Assembly (NCBI GenBank): GCA_947311105.1
Contig: CAMZKG010000014.1
Coordinates: 1-42,678 of the forward strand
Source of the DNA: an uncultured Saprospiraceae bacterium
GTDB lineage: Bacteria > Bacteroidota > Bacteroidia > Chitinophagales > Saprospiraceae
Reading direction: 5' to 3'
Length of the DNA: 42,678 nt
A program made the position numbers and the translations under genes. Below, in pieces: positions 29,901 through 39,482 of the stretch. Every line of letters begins with the position of its first letter. Position 1 is the stretch's first letter. A model generated the notes under the pieces. The model saw only the letters and a list, made by a program, of their open reading frames with translations, had not been told where the DNA came from and did not search any database.

Positions 29901-31594
29901 GATCCATCACCAGAAATATCAACCGTAGGTGCAGGAGCTTCTGTAATATTCCAAACAGCTTCTTCCGTACCACCGCATGCATCTGTTACCGTAACAGAAT
30001 AAATACCTGTTGCAGAAGGAACGGTTATCGAAGATAAGGTGCTAGCATTACTCCAATCGTATGTCAAAGGCGGAGCCCCACCAGTGGCACTCGGATCTAA
30101 AACCAATGAACCGGAGCCACCTTCACATAATACCGTATCAAATTGTTGGACAAGAATAGGATCTGGCTCTATTATATTCAAGACTATCGTCGGGTTCAAA
30201 CAAGAACAAACATTCGCATCAATCAATAACTCTATCGTCTCTAAGCCTTCTGGAATACCGTCTGCAAAGATTGTAACGGGCAAATCAAAATATTGGTCTT
30301 CTGCTGGGATTGTTATCGTTGTAGGCAAAGGAGCATAATCTACTCCAGATGTTGCTGTCCCGAGAATCGTAAAGGTAATATCCACTGGAAACTTTGAGTC
30401 CGCAAGTTTATTAAATCTAAAAAAAGCATCTCCGCACCCTTCTACCGTCTCATCTGTCCCAGATATCAAGTCATTAGCGGTCACTTCATATTCAGAGCCT
30501 GCATTAAAACTTCCTTTTTTCAAGAAGACGCCAGAATCCAAAGCACTATCCGACCCATCCGCAATCCCCAATCGTAAATGATATACTTGACAACTAGTAT
30601 CAGGGATATTCGCAATTGCTGTTAATACGGTAGTATATCCATCGTATTCAATTTCATTATTTATTGCACCAGCTCCACAACCACTTGAGTTTGGGACAAA
30701 ATACGCAGAGTTTGTCCCGTTGTTTACGGTATTAATCGTTATCACATCCCCTGTTGGCAGTAATGCAATATTTTGTGATCCAGCTATCCCTGGCCCAGAT
30801 ATGAAAAAACCAAATACATCATTGTATTGATTATCTACCCATTCACAATACTCTTCAGAACCAAAAACAAAATCAAACTGAACCACATCAGTCGTAGGAA
30901 TAAAGTCAAATTCCAATACGGCTACATCTCGAAGCGCCTGCGACGTCAACCCATTCAAATCAAGATCCGAGTTCCCTCCGCCTGCAACTGCAGACGCATT
31001 ACCACTAGTATTCGGCCCCTGAGCCAAATTCACATTACCTGAAGAAAGAATAATCCCAGTTTCTAGACCCATCGCCCCTGTTCCATTACTAAAAGTCCCT
31101 AACTGAGTGGCTCCACCAGAAAAGGTCACATTAGAAACATCAAAACAATTACCGCCAATAAAATTATCCTCAATCAAACTTTGCAAATCCCCTCCCCAGA
31201 GAGCCGTCACAACCCCTTGCTCGGGTGTGTCTTTCTCTTCTTTTACCGCACAGCTATTACAATATAATGACATGTAAGCACTGACATTCCCATCACAAGT
31301 TTTTCTAAACCAAAAAGTCTCACAGCTCTCATCAGCAACAAACATCACGTTCCTAGAAAAAGAAGTGTTGGACACTCCGATTTCAAAGCTACACGGGTCA
31401 TCACTAGAAATATACCCACTGGCAATGCTGTACGTTTGACCTACCTCCAAGCCGCAGATACTCACTTCCGTGTATTCTGATTTTAAATCAACAACTCTTC
31501 TAGGGGTTTGTGGCTCAAATTGCAACTTAAGATTAGATTGCGCAGAAAGCAACCCTCCTGTAAAAAGGATGAGGATGAATAGTGCTTGTTTCAT
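23933..31594 (-). CDS. Giant T9SS type B adhesin with choice-of-anchor L domain and about 18 Ig-like repeats
   Basis: N-term NCFDVSNVTFSGGATQLGTFSNGTGAMGLETGIILSSGNVNLAQGPN; repeated W(T/S)T.(D/N)GNIVSG...(P).V...G.Y.L.VT...NGC; C-term DIYIPNVFSPNSNN..IFDRWGNQVF..GWDGTFRE. Confidence 0.93.
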   Translation of the reverse strand: MKQALFILILFTGGLLSAQSNLKLQFEPQTPRRVVDLKSEYTEVSICGLEVGQTYSIASGYISSDDPCSFEIGVSNTSFSRNVMFVADESCETFWFRKTCDGNVSAYMSLYCNSCAVKEEKDTPEQGVVTALWGGDLQSLIEDNFIGGNCFDVSNVTFSGGATQLGTFSNGTGAMGLETGIILSSGNVNLAQGPNTSGNASAVAGGGNSDLDLNGLTSQALRDVAVLEFDFIPTTDVVQFDFVFGSEEYCEWVDNQYNDVFGFFISGPGIAGSQNIALLPTGDVITINTVNNGTNSAYFVPNSSGCGAGAINNEIEYDGYTTVLTAIANIPDTSCQVYHLRLGIADGSDSALDSGVFLKKGSFNAGSEYEVTANDLISGTDETVEGCGDAFFRFNKLADSKFPVDITFTILGTATSGVDYAPLPTTITIPAEDQYFDLPVTIFADGIPEGLETIELLIDANVCSCLNPTIVLNIIEPDPILVQQFDTVLCEGGSGSLVLDPSATGGAPPLTYDWSNASTLSSITVPSATGIYSVTVTDACGGTEEAVWNITEAPAPTVDISGDGSICNGGFVDIDLAFTGTGPWTVEIYKDGLLWNTMTFLTANAIFSVSDVGVYTVPGVSTSSCDGFGTGSATITAATLQSTSIVTSELCAGEDNGSIEVIPINPGNYTYTWSPIQPNNPLIENLSPGLYQLTISDASGCTAIESYDVFAATPMTVDSFSTEVNCLNPSDGTIDLAVSGGQSGYTYSWDNGANTASLFGLTAGTYFFTVTDANNCEVMGSETVEEGVGFPVANIEPASIVDCNNQTISLSGNGSSTSAGTTYNWVTTDGNIVSGSTTLSPVIDMGGTYTLSVTNILGCVKDTSITVLDDLIEPIANVAALGELDCSNPSMTLVDNGSSTGIDFSYLWATADGNIVSGNTSLTPVVNSSGTYTLVVTNDVNGCTATVDVPVTGDTISPIAMINPAGALSCVDSIITLDGAGSSIGSEYTYNWTTADGNIISGVDALNPVINQQGAYTLVVTNSNNGCTSSESVLVAQNIDVATPDAGDATTIGCTQTSVILNGSILPSNATFEWVTLNGNIVGGATTLSPEVNSHGDYTLIATHPVSGCTSESTVTVGLDQDVPVANAGTGVDITCNTPTISLDGSNSSQGANYTYNWSTTDGNIVSGGTTLSPMVDISGVYQLMVTDDVNGCTSLSSVTIGLNNQPPSVEPGLPATIDCNSPIVTLGPSTPSGNANLTYSWTTVDGNIVAGAATDNPQVNSDGLYEVVVTDNTNGCTSTGQVLIDEDLNYPTVGLVGDDEITCTASSATITAVASSTGAITYNWTTTDGFIQFGNGTNAITVNQAGTYAVDIVNTDNGCSVQDSFVVSTNADFPNAVAATPSELTCLVDTVEIYGTGSSSGSQFVYSWTTADGNIISASNILDVVVDEPGTYILGVTDITNNCASTFTITVNENLEVPTADAGLTQTLLCGVDSLQLAGMGSANGGSVEYAWTTQNGSILSGNNTASPFVNASGTYYLNVTNSSNGCSAMDSVIIDQDVNIPTVDAGPDLMINCQVSSVELGTTTTATGSNFTYQWTASDGGVLPTNSNTPFLTVTDAGTYELLVTNTDNGCKAVSVVDVEKNVDLPVIDPGLPSELNCLVDTTLVGGLGTSAGLEFSYAWTTPNGNIVSGNSSSQALVNAPGDYVLVITNTQNFCESQMNISVTEDVVEPSISMGSPSLITCTTPTVDLSAIGSSAGSEFDYLWSTTSGNIVSGEMSLTPTVNQPGFYTLVITNSLNGCSAIDSVEVDKDNSQPTALIEPVAKLTCNVSEIMIDATNSSAGSNFTYSWTTANGTILSGGDALNPTINSPGDYHLVVLDNSNNCTSFADVTVNEDIAPPISEAGPNATIYCGDTKVALDGTGTDVGASFVYQWTTLDGNIVSGATTLYPEANEVGTYYLAVENTTNGCQAVDSVVVVADVNAPVIVVANSPQLTCDVTEIVINATNSSSGADFDYSWSTGNGHIVAGGKSNSPTIDKEGKYLLTLTNTLNGCETTKEVNIEQNIEEPIVAGAVNDMLTCKLDEVDISASATGSGTLFDFQWSSTGGNIVSGDLTPSPKVNLKGTYTVIVKDLSNGCTSEKSFVVEENKLAPDLVLANPDDITCKQTTVVLNASSSNNDVSYNWTALTGNIVSGANSATPVVNQTGDYEVVITDDGNGCTTLKTVAVSENVTKPIADAGQDFDIPCSSNSVQIGPANVNPDYIYSWSTSTGNIVSGANSSNPIVAAVGSYLLQVENKENGCVEDDAMYVSAPPKVLDVAFDIEGVVCNGAGGSIKVVSVTGGTPPYLFSFDNGSSFGALDVQGGLVSGSYNVVVQDVMGCEYEAHAIIPSADLPVIETNSIYYIESGDSAQLQVFTSILPDDIDTIIWDSIEYLSCTNCLNPIAKPLVSTNYEVEVIDKNGCDASARIAIFVSDPDIYIPNVFSPNSNNLENSSFYIHAKTNKVKEITALSIFDRWGNQVFIQEHFLPNDPYAGWDGTFRELELEPGVYVYHAVVEFVSGKKVSYAGDVTIVK
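24740..29240 (-). repeat. Array of about 18 coding repeats, roughly 76-84 aa each (approximate bounds)
   Basis: Manual count of the W-T-T-x-D-G-N-I-V-S-G core in the translated protein. Confidence 0.8.
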
Positions 31595-31929
31595 TTTCGT
31601 TTGTTTTGTTCTTTGTTTTGCTTACATAGAGAATATGCTGATGATAGGACAAGACGAACATCTTATTCGCTGCCTATACCATAATTCAAAATATATAAAG
31701 GGAAATATCTACGTAAGACCACAAAAATAGGCATTATTACACAATAAAACGAATTTAATGGCACTCTAATCCTTTTTTTTATGAAAAAATGTCACTTTAT
31801 TTACCTAAATATGCTCTTATCCTTATGTGTTTTCTCTTTTTCTATGCCCAAACAAGAGAAAGGATGAAGTCACTTTTTAGGTTTCTTTGTTATCTTTTTA
31901 TCAAAAAAAGGCTTTTTACAAAAAAAGTG

Positions 31930-31937
31930 TAACTTTG
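31930..31937 (+). promoter_or_regulatory. -7 box upstream of tRNA-Ala
   Basis: TAACTTTG matches TAnnTTTG, 10 bp upstream of the tRNA start. Confidence 0.5.
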
Positions 31938-31945
31938 CCATCCAA

Positions 31946-32024
<79 letters not shown>

Positions 32025-32030
32025 TATAAA

Positions 32031-32070
32031 AAAAGCCGACATCCTAGTAGGAAGTCGGCTTTTCTTTTTT
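32031..32070. terminator. Rho-independent terminator between tRNA-Ala and lepB (convergent)
   Basis: AAAAGCCGAC-ATCCTAGTAGGAA-GTCGGCTTTTCTTTTTT. Confidence 0.85.
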
Positions 32071-32082
32071 CCCGCAAGGGGA

Positions 32083-33651
32083 TTAAAAACTAGACGCTGA
32101 TTTAAAGATTCGATTCCAACGAACCCCCTTATTCGGACCAGACTTCTCCATAGACATCCATATAAATAATGGCTTACCTACGATATGATCTTCGGGTACA
32201 AATCCCCAAAATCGAGAATCTTCTGATTGATGTCGATTATCTCCCATCATCCAATAGTAATTCATCTTAAACGTATAGTTTTGTGCTTCCTGACCATTCA
32301 GATAGTATTTACCGTCTTTGACTTCTAGCTTATTGCCTTCATACACCCTAATCACCCGCTGATAAAATGGAAATGTAAAGGCATTTAAGGGAACGGTCAT
32401 ACCCTTGCGGGGAATAACTACGGGCCCATAATTATCTACCGTCCAATTGCCCATAATCTTGGGGTCATGCGGAAACAAGCCCATATTTGGCGGATTACTC
32501 GTCTGGACTTCCACAAGAATATCTGGACTTAGGCTTTTTATCTTTTCTACTTGCTCGCTATTTAGCGCATATACATCGCTGGTATTACCTACTTTTTTGG
32601 AAACACCCATCGCTGCCAACGCCTGCGGGCTGATAGGAGCCCCCACCGACACGACCTTATAGTTAAACTGCATATTTTTTGGATTCTTCACGGCCTTCCC
32701 GTTGATATAAACTTGCCGATCTCGAACCTGTAAAGTATCTCCTCCTATACCAATACATCTCTTGATGTAGTGATCCCGCTTGTCAATAGGTCGTAGGGTC
32801 AATGGATAGCGACTGGGAATCACTGCCAATCCTTTATTTCTACGCACATCATACACACTAAAAGTCCTTCCAGGCACCACATACACACTATCCCCTTCTG
32901 GGTAATTAAACACGACTGGGTCATTTCGATCTACATTTTCTATGGGTTTTAGCCGATGATAACCCAAGCTTGGCTTACGCAAATATGACTCTCTATTCAA
33001 AAAAGGAATTCTATTGTGCAACAAAGGAATCTGCAAAACCGTCATCGGAGAACGAATACCATAATGCGCCTTGCTCACAAATAAATAATCCCCCACCAAC
33101 AAAGAACCCTCCATCGATGGCGTCGGTATCACATAGGCTTCTATCAAAAACATCCGTATAAAAGCCGCCGCAAATACCGCAAAAATTATTGATTCTGCCC
33201 ATTCTCTTGCGCTATTTTTCTCGTAAGGACTTGTTCTAAGTAATTTTTGATAGGTGGCCTTATCGCCAGCTTTTTTGGCTTCCGCCATCTTCTCTTTATA
33301 TTCTTTTTCCATGGTATAATTGGGTCCACGGTAGGTGTCTTGCTCTTTTTTGCCAATAGAGGAGAAAATAATAGGTGTCGCTATCACCGCCAAAAAACTA
33401 TCCAAAAAACCATAACGCCCAAAGGAGCGCACCATATCCACCGCCATACCCGCATAAATAAAGATATTCACTATAGGAACTAACAGCCACAAGGCATATA
33501 TCGGCTTGCGCCCAATGAGCTTTGCCCATTCGATAAAGTTGATGCCAGGAATATATGCTTTGGATTTTTCTACTCCAGCCTTCTCAAATAATTTGGCTAG
33601 TGTGAAGCTTGTCAAAAGGTAGAAAATAAGTAATGCTATAAAAATCGTCAC
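32083..33651 (-). CDS. lepB: Signal peptidase I (S26 family) with N-terminal membrane extension
   Basis: IPTPSMEGSLLVGDYLFVSK (catalytic Ser), RDHYIKRCIGIGGDTLQV (catalytic Lys), MMGDNRHQSEDSRFWGFVPEDHIVGK. Confidence 0.94.
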   Translation of the reverse strand: MTIFIALLIFYLLTSFTLAKLFEKAGVEKSKAYIPGINFIEWAKLIGRKPIYALWLLVPIVNIFIYAGMAVDMVRSFGRYGFLDSFLAVIATPIIFSSIGKKEQDTYRGPNYTMEKEYKEKMAEAKKAGDKATYQKLLRTSPYEKNSAREWAESIIFAVFAAAFIRMFLIEAYVIPTPSMEGSLLVGDYLFVSKAHYGIRSPMTVLQIPLLHNRIPFLNRESYLRKPSLGYHRLKPIENVDRNDPVVFNYPEGDSVYVVPGRTFSVYDVRRNKGLAVIPSRYPLTLRPIDKRDHYIKRCIGIGGDTLQVRDRQVYINGKAVKNPKNMQFNYKVVSVGAPISPQALAAMGVSKKVGNTSDVYALNSEQVEKIKSLSPDILVEVQTSNPPNMGLFPHDPKIMGNWTVDNYGPVVIPRKGMTVPLNAFTFPFYQRVIRVYEGNKLEVKDGKYYLNGQEAQNYTFKMNYYWMMGDNRHQSEDSRFWGFVPEDHIVGKPLFIWMSMEKSGPNKGVRWNRIFKSASSF

Positions 33652-33805
33652 GGTTTAGTATTTTTTTGGAAAGTATCAGAACAAAAGAAATTTATTCCAA
33701 ATAGTTCATTTCAGCAAAGTAACGCAAAAACATCCAACTTTGACCTATTTATACCATTGATTTCGTACGAAGTTGCGTATTTTTTCGACCAAGCAGCCAG
33801 ATTCT

Positions 33806-34180
33806 CTATTCATACTCAAATACATCGCCCAATATGGTCAATTTCTTGGCCTTTCGCTTTCCAGCAAAAAAGACCTTGATTTTCTTTTGAAAATATCCTG
33901 CTTTGTGGGCGCTATACACGACCACGATACTATCTGTTTGGCCAGGCTCGACAGGTTGCTTGGACCATTCAGACACCGTGCAGCCACAGGTAGAGCGAAC
34001 TACTTCTAGGACAATGGGCTCGTCAGATATATTTTTATAGGTAAATGTAGCAGAGGCTGGCACCCCCTTTTCGATGTCTCCAAAATCAAACGTCCTACCC
34101 CCGACCCACTCCACTTGGCTTGCGCCAGAAAAAGCAAACAATAGGCTCATGAAAAACAGTATAAATCTCATTTTGCGCAA
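33806..34180 (-). CDS. DUF1573 domain protein
   Basis: FDFGDIEKGVPASATFTYKNISDEPIVLEVVRSTCGCTVSEWSKQPVEPGQTDSI. Confidence 0.88.
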   Translation of the reverse strand: MRKMRFILFFMSLLFAFSGASQVEWVGGRTFDFGDIEKGVPASATFTYKNISDEPIVLEVVRSTCGCTVSEWSKQPVEPGQTDSIVVVYSAHKAGYFQKKIKVFFAGKRKAKKLTILGDVFEYE

Positions 34181-34182
34181 GC

Positions 34183-34893
34183 TTAACCGACCGACCGATC
34201 TAATAATTGAAATCCATTACCATGAATATTGACAATCTCAATATCGGGGTCATTTTTAAGGTATTTTCTTAGCTTAGTGACAAATACATCCATGCTCCTT
34301 GCGGTAAAATAATTGTCTTCTAGCCAAATTTTTTCCAAAGCTTCCGAGCGCGGCAAAATATCATTGATTTTTACACAAAACAACTGGAGCAAGTGGGCTT
34401 CTTTTGGCGAAAGCTTCGTCTCCACTTCGCCTTCATTAAAAGAAAGGATTCGATTTTTGAAGCTAAAATGGTATTTTCCAAAAGAAAATTCATCGGGCAT
34501 CTTCTCATCAGGCTTTTTTACGGAGCGCTTAAAGATATTTTGGATTCGGAGCAATAATTCTTCTGAATTAAAAGGCTTGGTGATATAATCATCTGCGCCG
34601 AGTTTTAACCCTTCAATGACATCTTCCTTGAGCATCTTGGCGGTCAAAAATATCAAAGAGACCACTTTATCTTTCTCCCGAATCAACCGCCCGAGAGAAA
34701 ATCCATCCATCTTTGGCATCATGACATCGAGAATACATAATTCAAACGTTCCTTTTTTGAAGGCTTCCCATCCCGCTTCGCCATCTGTCGCCAAAGTGAC
34801 GTCATAATCATGCATTTCTAAATATGATTTGAGTACATCCCCAAAGTTCAAATCATCTTCTACCAATAATATTCTATTGTTAGTGTTAGTCAT
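34183..34893 (-). CDS. OmpR-family response regulator
   Basis: ILLVEDDLNFGDVLKSYLE, LCILDVMMPKMDGF, GADDYITKPFN; C-terminal winged helix RSMDVFVTKLRKYLKNDP. Confidence 0.93.
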   Translation of the reverse strand: MTNTNNRILLVEDDLNFGDVLKSYLEMHDYDVTLATDGEAGWEAFKKGTFELCILDVMMPKMDGFSLGRLIREKDKVVSLIFLTAKMLKEDVIEGLKLGADDYITKPFNSEELLLRIQNIFKRSVKKPDEKMPDEFSFGKYHFSFKNRILSFNEGEVETKLSPKEAHLLQLFCVKINDILPRSEALEKIWLEDNYFTARSMDVFVTKLRKYLKNDPDIEIVNIHGNGFQLLDRSVG

Positions 34894-34934
34894 AAAAAAA
34901 GTTTTTTGTTAGTGCCCAGCCGCTTTGAAGCTAG

Positions 34935-36356
34935 CTATTTCTTTTTGGGAAAAAGCAAAATAAACTTACTCCCTTTGCCGAGTTCACTTTCGACGCTGAT
35001 GCGCCCACCATGAAGCTCAATTATCGTTTTCACATAAGACAGACCCAAGCCAAATCCCTTGACATCGTGTCGATTACCTGTGTGAACCCTATAGAATTTC
35101 TCAAAAATGTGTTTTTTTCCTTCTCTGCCTATCCCTATCCCATTATCTTCTATTACAACTTCAATTCCCCTATTCACATTGCGTGTTAGGACAGAAATTT
35201 TTGGATTTTTTGGGGTATATTTATTGGCATTGTCTAATAGATTGTGAATAATGTTAGAAATATGCGTCTTATCTACACTCAACAAAGTATGGGTTGCGTC
35301 CAATGACATCACAATCTCGCCCCCTTTTTGCTCTACTTGCAAGCTGATATTTTGGACAGCCCGCTCTATTATTTGATGCAAATCAACGGGTTCGAGATTA
35401 ATCTGTACTTCTTTTTTCTCCCACCTTGCGGAATTTAGGACTTGCTCCACCTGCTTATGCATTCGTTGATTTTCCTGCTTGATGATTTTGGCAAATCGCT
35501 CTATTTTCTCTGGATTGTTGATGATAGATGGATTTGTCATGGAGTCGGCCGCCAAAGAAATCGTCGCAATAGGTGTCTTAAATTCATGCGTCATATTATT
35601 CATAAAATCGGTCTTCATCTCGGACACCTTCTTTTGTCGCAAGATCACAAAAATCGTATAAGAAAAGATAGACATGATTATCCCCGTAAACAAAATCGCC
35701 GCCACAATAAAAGGCATCAAAGTCGAGCGAATATAATTCCGTTTTTGTGGAAACAAAACATATAACTTCCCTGGAGACACTTTGTCTTGCCCAAACAAAT
35801 AAACACTATACGGCGATTTTTGGAGCTCCGAAAACCGTTTTTGAATGCGCTGATTACTTCCGTCAATCAGATAATGTCCATTATAAATCACAAACTCTTC
35901 TTTATCATTAGAATACACCCCGTAACTATAATCCAGTTTGATGCCATTATTTTTCATTTCCTTGCGGAAAAAAGACTCCAACTTAGCTACGGGCACTCGC
36001 TGCTCCACGGAGATATTATCCATTTCCTTGGTAAAAGCATTCAGGGTCTCCCCTATATTCTTTTTATCTCCTTGACTACCGATGACATTTTTCATCACAT
36101 CCACCAAGGAAAAGTCTTCATCTGCATCTTTTTCTATCTCTTCCGCCGAATACCCATTTATGGCTATCACCGCATCTTTCTGCTCATTCAGCTCCAAACG
36201 ACGGGCGACATTAGACAATGCCGCAAAAACATTTTTATCAAACTGCTCGGTATTTAGCTTAATTCCCCGACGAATCGAATGCAATTGCAGGTAGATAATG
36301 CCCGCCAAGGCAATCCCCATAATCCCAATTATCCATTTTATTTTGCGCTCTGTCAT
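34935..36356 (-). CDS. Sensor histidine kinase
   Basis: H-box FMNNMTHEFKTPIATISLAADSM, N-box HNLLDNANKYTP, G boxes VIEDNGIGIGREG, KGFGLGLSYVKTIIELHGG. Confidence 0.94.
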   Translation of the reverse strand: MTERKIKWIIGIMGIALAGIIYLQLHSIRRGIKLNTEQFDKNVFAALSNVARRLELNEQKDAVIAINGYSAEEIEKDADEDFSLVDVMKNVIGSQGDKKNIGETLNAFTKEMDNISVEQRVPVAKLESFFRKEMKNNGIKLDYSYGVYSNDKEEFVIYNGHYLIDGSNQRIQKRFSELQKSPYSVYLFGQDKVSPGKLYVLFPQKRNYIRSTLMPFIVAAILFTGIIMSIFSYTIFVILRQKKVSEMKTDFMNNMTHEFKTPIATISLAADSMTNPSIINNPEKIERFAKIIKQENQRMHKQVEQVLNSARWEKKEVQINLEPVDLHQIIERAVQNISLQVEQKGGEIVMSLDATHTLLSVDKTHISNIIHNLLDNANKYTPKNPKISVLTRNVNRGIEVVIEDNGIGIGREGKKHIFEKFYRVHTGNRHDVKGFGLGLSYVKTIIELHGGRISVESELGKGSKFILLFPKKK

Positions 36357-36490
36357 TGTCTTTTCGTCAGACCGAAGTTAGTCTTTTTATCGGCTTTCGC
36401 CAAAACTAATACGGAATTATCTCTAAAATGGGTTATTCTATGGTTTTAACATGAATTTAACGCCTTTGTCCCGTTGTGCTCTGGACACAA

Positions 36491-36843
36491 TAGGATGGAA
36501 CACAGATTTGACGGATGCCACGGATGAGCACGGATTTCTCGTTACGGCAATAGGATTTACACTGATTTTTATTTTTTGCTTTACAATACAGATTAGATAC
36601 CTGCCCAAAAACAAGAAAATTAACAATTATTTTCATCCATTTCAAGAGATTATTCGTCCATTTTTGTATCATTTATAAATTACAAGTAGCTGATTATCAG
36701 TTATTTGCATAAAAATTTTACCTAAATTTAGCAAAAAAAAAGCAGGTAAGACTTCCATTTCCTGCCTTGCGTCCAAAAAAATATAACATTATAATTGCAC
36801 CAAAGCATCAATAAAATCTAAAAAAACCAGCGATTCTGTAAGG
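36491..36843 (+). repeat. Long direct repeat, left copy
   Basis: TAGGATGGAACACAGATTTGACGGATGCCACGG...CCAGCGATTCTGTAAGG; matches 42325-42673 almost throughout. Confidence 0.92.
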
Positions 36844-37197
36844 AGTAAATCTAAAAAGTTAGTATCTTGTGAGCAAATGTATGGAGCCGATTATTGTGTA
36901 TTATTGGCTGAATTGTGTGCTTAGGGAATGGATGTTTTTTTTGTTTTATGGTTGCTTGGGTCGATATTGGCCCAAGCTCTTTGGTGAATAATGTTGTAAA
37001 TATTCACCAGATAGAAGCCATTTTGACGAAAATCGAAGCTAGTGATTGGCAATAAAGAGAAAATCCACATACATCGAACGAATTCGAAAACACAGATTAT
37101 CAATCCCAGTTCTAAGCGATGTAGCATAGATAGCGATTTTACTCATATTTAAAATCTAGTTTCATTTTGAACATTTTTTAACCTAAATTTTAAAATT

Positions 37198-38584
37198 ATG
37201 AAATTAAAATTTTTAATTGCTCTAATGCTATATTCATTAATGGGCTATGCACAAAATCACTTTGAATATGGTCAATGTCTGAAAGAAGTACACTTCGGTG
37301 GAACTCAAAACACCAATTATATTCCTATCACAAAGGATGATTCATCAGGTGAATTTATGGCACCCCACTTTGTAAAAAATAACTCTGGAAATTGTAGTAC
37401 TGGAAACAATGGCACTATTGCCGAAAGTAAACCTGTAGCCTATGTTAGTGGTACAAAAGCAAGAGTTAAAGCCATTTTTGAGACAAATTGCTCAACTCCG
37501 CAATACATCAGGGGATTAGGGCCATACATCTCGGTAAATCAAACATCAGTTCGCATTGAATTTCCCAAGCAGCTAGCGACACCGAGTGGCGGAAAAATCA
37601 CATATGACTGGAAAGATGCCAATCGTGTTTTTGTCGATAACAGAGTAAAGTATTTTGAGAAATTCAAGATCAAATGGCAAATATCCAAAGATGGTATCTC
37701 AGGATGGAGAGATATTGATGAAAGTGAGAATACTCTGTATGTTACGCATGATGCACCAGAGTTGGTCACTAATCAACCAGGATATGCTTGGTTTCACACC
37801 TTACTTAAGGTAGGATGTAAAAGTGCCAATAACCTGTCTGATCCATCGCAAATAATCAATAAGATTTGGGCTAAATTACAAACTAAAAACATAATCGCAG
37901 CCGACAATAATCAACCCCTTTTCTATTATAAAAGCTGGGACTGTGTTAATCTTACAACAAAAGATTTACTCGCTGGTAATGATGGGCAATGTGGAAGTTG
38001 GGCTCGTTTTTTTATTGATTTATTGAAAATTCAAAATATAAATCATAGTACCGTTAATGACGATTTTGTGCTTTTTTCACCAAAAACACAAACGGATGCT
38101 GATGGTTTTTTTGTGAAAGACTGGTCTGCCAGTAGTGGGATTTTCACAGGTATATGGGATCCCAATTATAAGTATGTGATGATCCCCAAAGACCCCTTTG
38201 TTGTGGGAAAACAATATTCGACCTACTATAGTGACTTAATTGATAATACAAAAAGTACAGAAGGGCAAGGGCCGAATGGAAATCCTGCTTCGATTTTTAA
38301 TAATCATCAAATCACTCAAATAGATGGAAAATTGCTAGACCCATCCTTATGGTACTGAATTCTCATCATTGAATGACATAGAATTTAATGCCTTGTTTGG
38401 ATATTATAAATGGAAGTTCGTGATGATTAACGAATGGCAACATGATTTTGATAATAATGGTACGCCAGATGATCTAAATAACAATGGCTCAATTGAGACC
38501 AATGCAATAGTTGCTGTAATATTAGTATCTACCGATAAAACAGTATCTGAATTACAAAGAAATTTAGGCATTACTAATCACTAA
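37198..38584 (+). pseudogene. Secreted transglutaminase-like protein, split by a single-nucleotide frameshift
   Basis: Signal peptide MKLKFLIALMLYSLMGYAQ; GNDGQCGSWARFFIDLL (Cys) and IFNNHQITQIDGKLLDPS (His/Asp). Frame 1 ends at 38358; removing one T near 38347 gives LLDPSYGTEFSSLNDIEFNALFGYYKWKF.. continuing to 38584. Confidence 0.7.
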
Positions 38585-38595
38585 AACATAACAGA

Positions 38596-39480
38596 ATGAA
38601 AAATGTAATTCTAATATCGATGATAATTTGCTCTGCAATGAAATTATCTGCTCAAAGCACTCTCTATACAAAAATGGTGTTAAGTATGGATGGGACTATC
38701 TATTTTGTTGAAGATGATTTGTCTATTTTTAAATTAAAAAACAATGTAAAAACGCTCACTGCATTTAGTTCTGCTAAGTGGAATGAAAGGTTTGAAGATA
38801 AAAAATTTCATTTGAACTACATTATCGTAAAAGATAAACTCATTTCACTTTTTATTGGAAAAGGTAATGAGCCTTTGGTTCGTAATAAAATAGATTACTC
38901 ACTATGTTTTTGGAAGTTTACCTTTGAATGTGTCGATTTAAGTATGTTAAGTAGTCGTAAAAGCGATGGCATTCCTTTTTTCCCTTCGCCCCAAACATTA
39001 AATATTGATAGTTGTGATTGTGATGATATTTACAATTCTCATAAACCAATATATTATGACTTTATCGAATACAATGATTCTGTTTTCTTATTCCTTAAAA
39101 CAACAGATCATTTTTACATATTTAAATCATTGATGCCCTTTAGGGACGCTTATCATTTTGCATTTAAATACCCTGGACGGAAGATGAATAAATGGGAAAT
39201 GTGTAGTAAATTTCCCTTACCAGATAAATTAGAGTTTTTTGTCAGTTATGTTGATACAGACAACAATCTAATAATATCTTTTGACAACAATGTGAATTAT
39301 AGGATAGATGATGAGCTTAGTCGCATGCAAGAAATAAAAAAATCCAAAGCCAAATATAATAAAAATGTATTATTACAGGCTAATGGAAAGTACTATTGGG
39401 TTTCAGATAGTGTAGCCAATGCACTGAAAGAATCAAATGATCCAGTAGCTTATTTTAAGTCAAACATCAAAAAACATTAA
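38596..39480 (+). CDS. Hypothetical secreted protein
   Basis: 294-aa ORF with signal peptide MKNVILISMIICSAMKLSAQ; tightly spaced with neighbours. Confidence 0.7.
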   Translation: MKNVILISMIICSAMKLSAQSTLYTKMVLSMDGTIYFVEDDLSIFKLKNNVKTLTAFSSAKWNERFEDKKFHLNYIIVKDKLISLFIGKGNEPLVRNKIDYSLCFWKFTFECVDLSMLSSRKSDGIPFFPSPQTLNIDSCDCDDIYNSHKPIYYDFIEYNDSVFLFLKTTDHFYIFKSLMPFRDAYHFAFKYPGRKMNKWEMCSKFPLPDKLEFFVSYVDTDNNLIISFDNNVNYRIDDELSRMQEIKKSKAKYNKNVLLQANGKYYWVSDSVANALKESNDPVAYFKSNIKKH

Positions 39481-39482
39481 CA

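Noticed and set aside
24697-31042. Multiple short + strand ORFs inside the giant adhesin
   Set aside because: Shadow ORFs antisense to a continuous 2553-aa coding frame with repeated domain structure.
36457-36672. ORF MIQKWTNNLLKWMKIIVNFLVFGQ... on minus strand, similar to 42152-42505
   Set aside because: It lies inside the long direct repeat and the similarity follows from the DNA duplication; the translation is characteristic of non-coding ACGGATT-type repeat sequence.
36921-37127. Minus-strand ORF MLHRLELGLIICVFEFVRCMWIFSLLPITSFDFRQNGFY, considered as transposase remnant
   Set aside because: The peptide feels like a possible IS relic, but no motif could be confirmed by eye, so it is not called.
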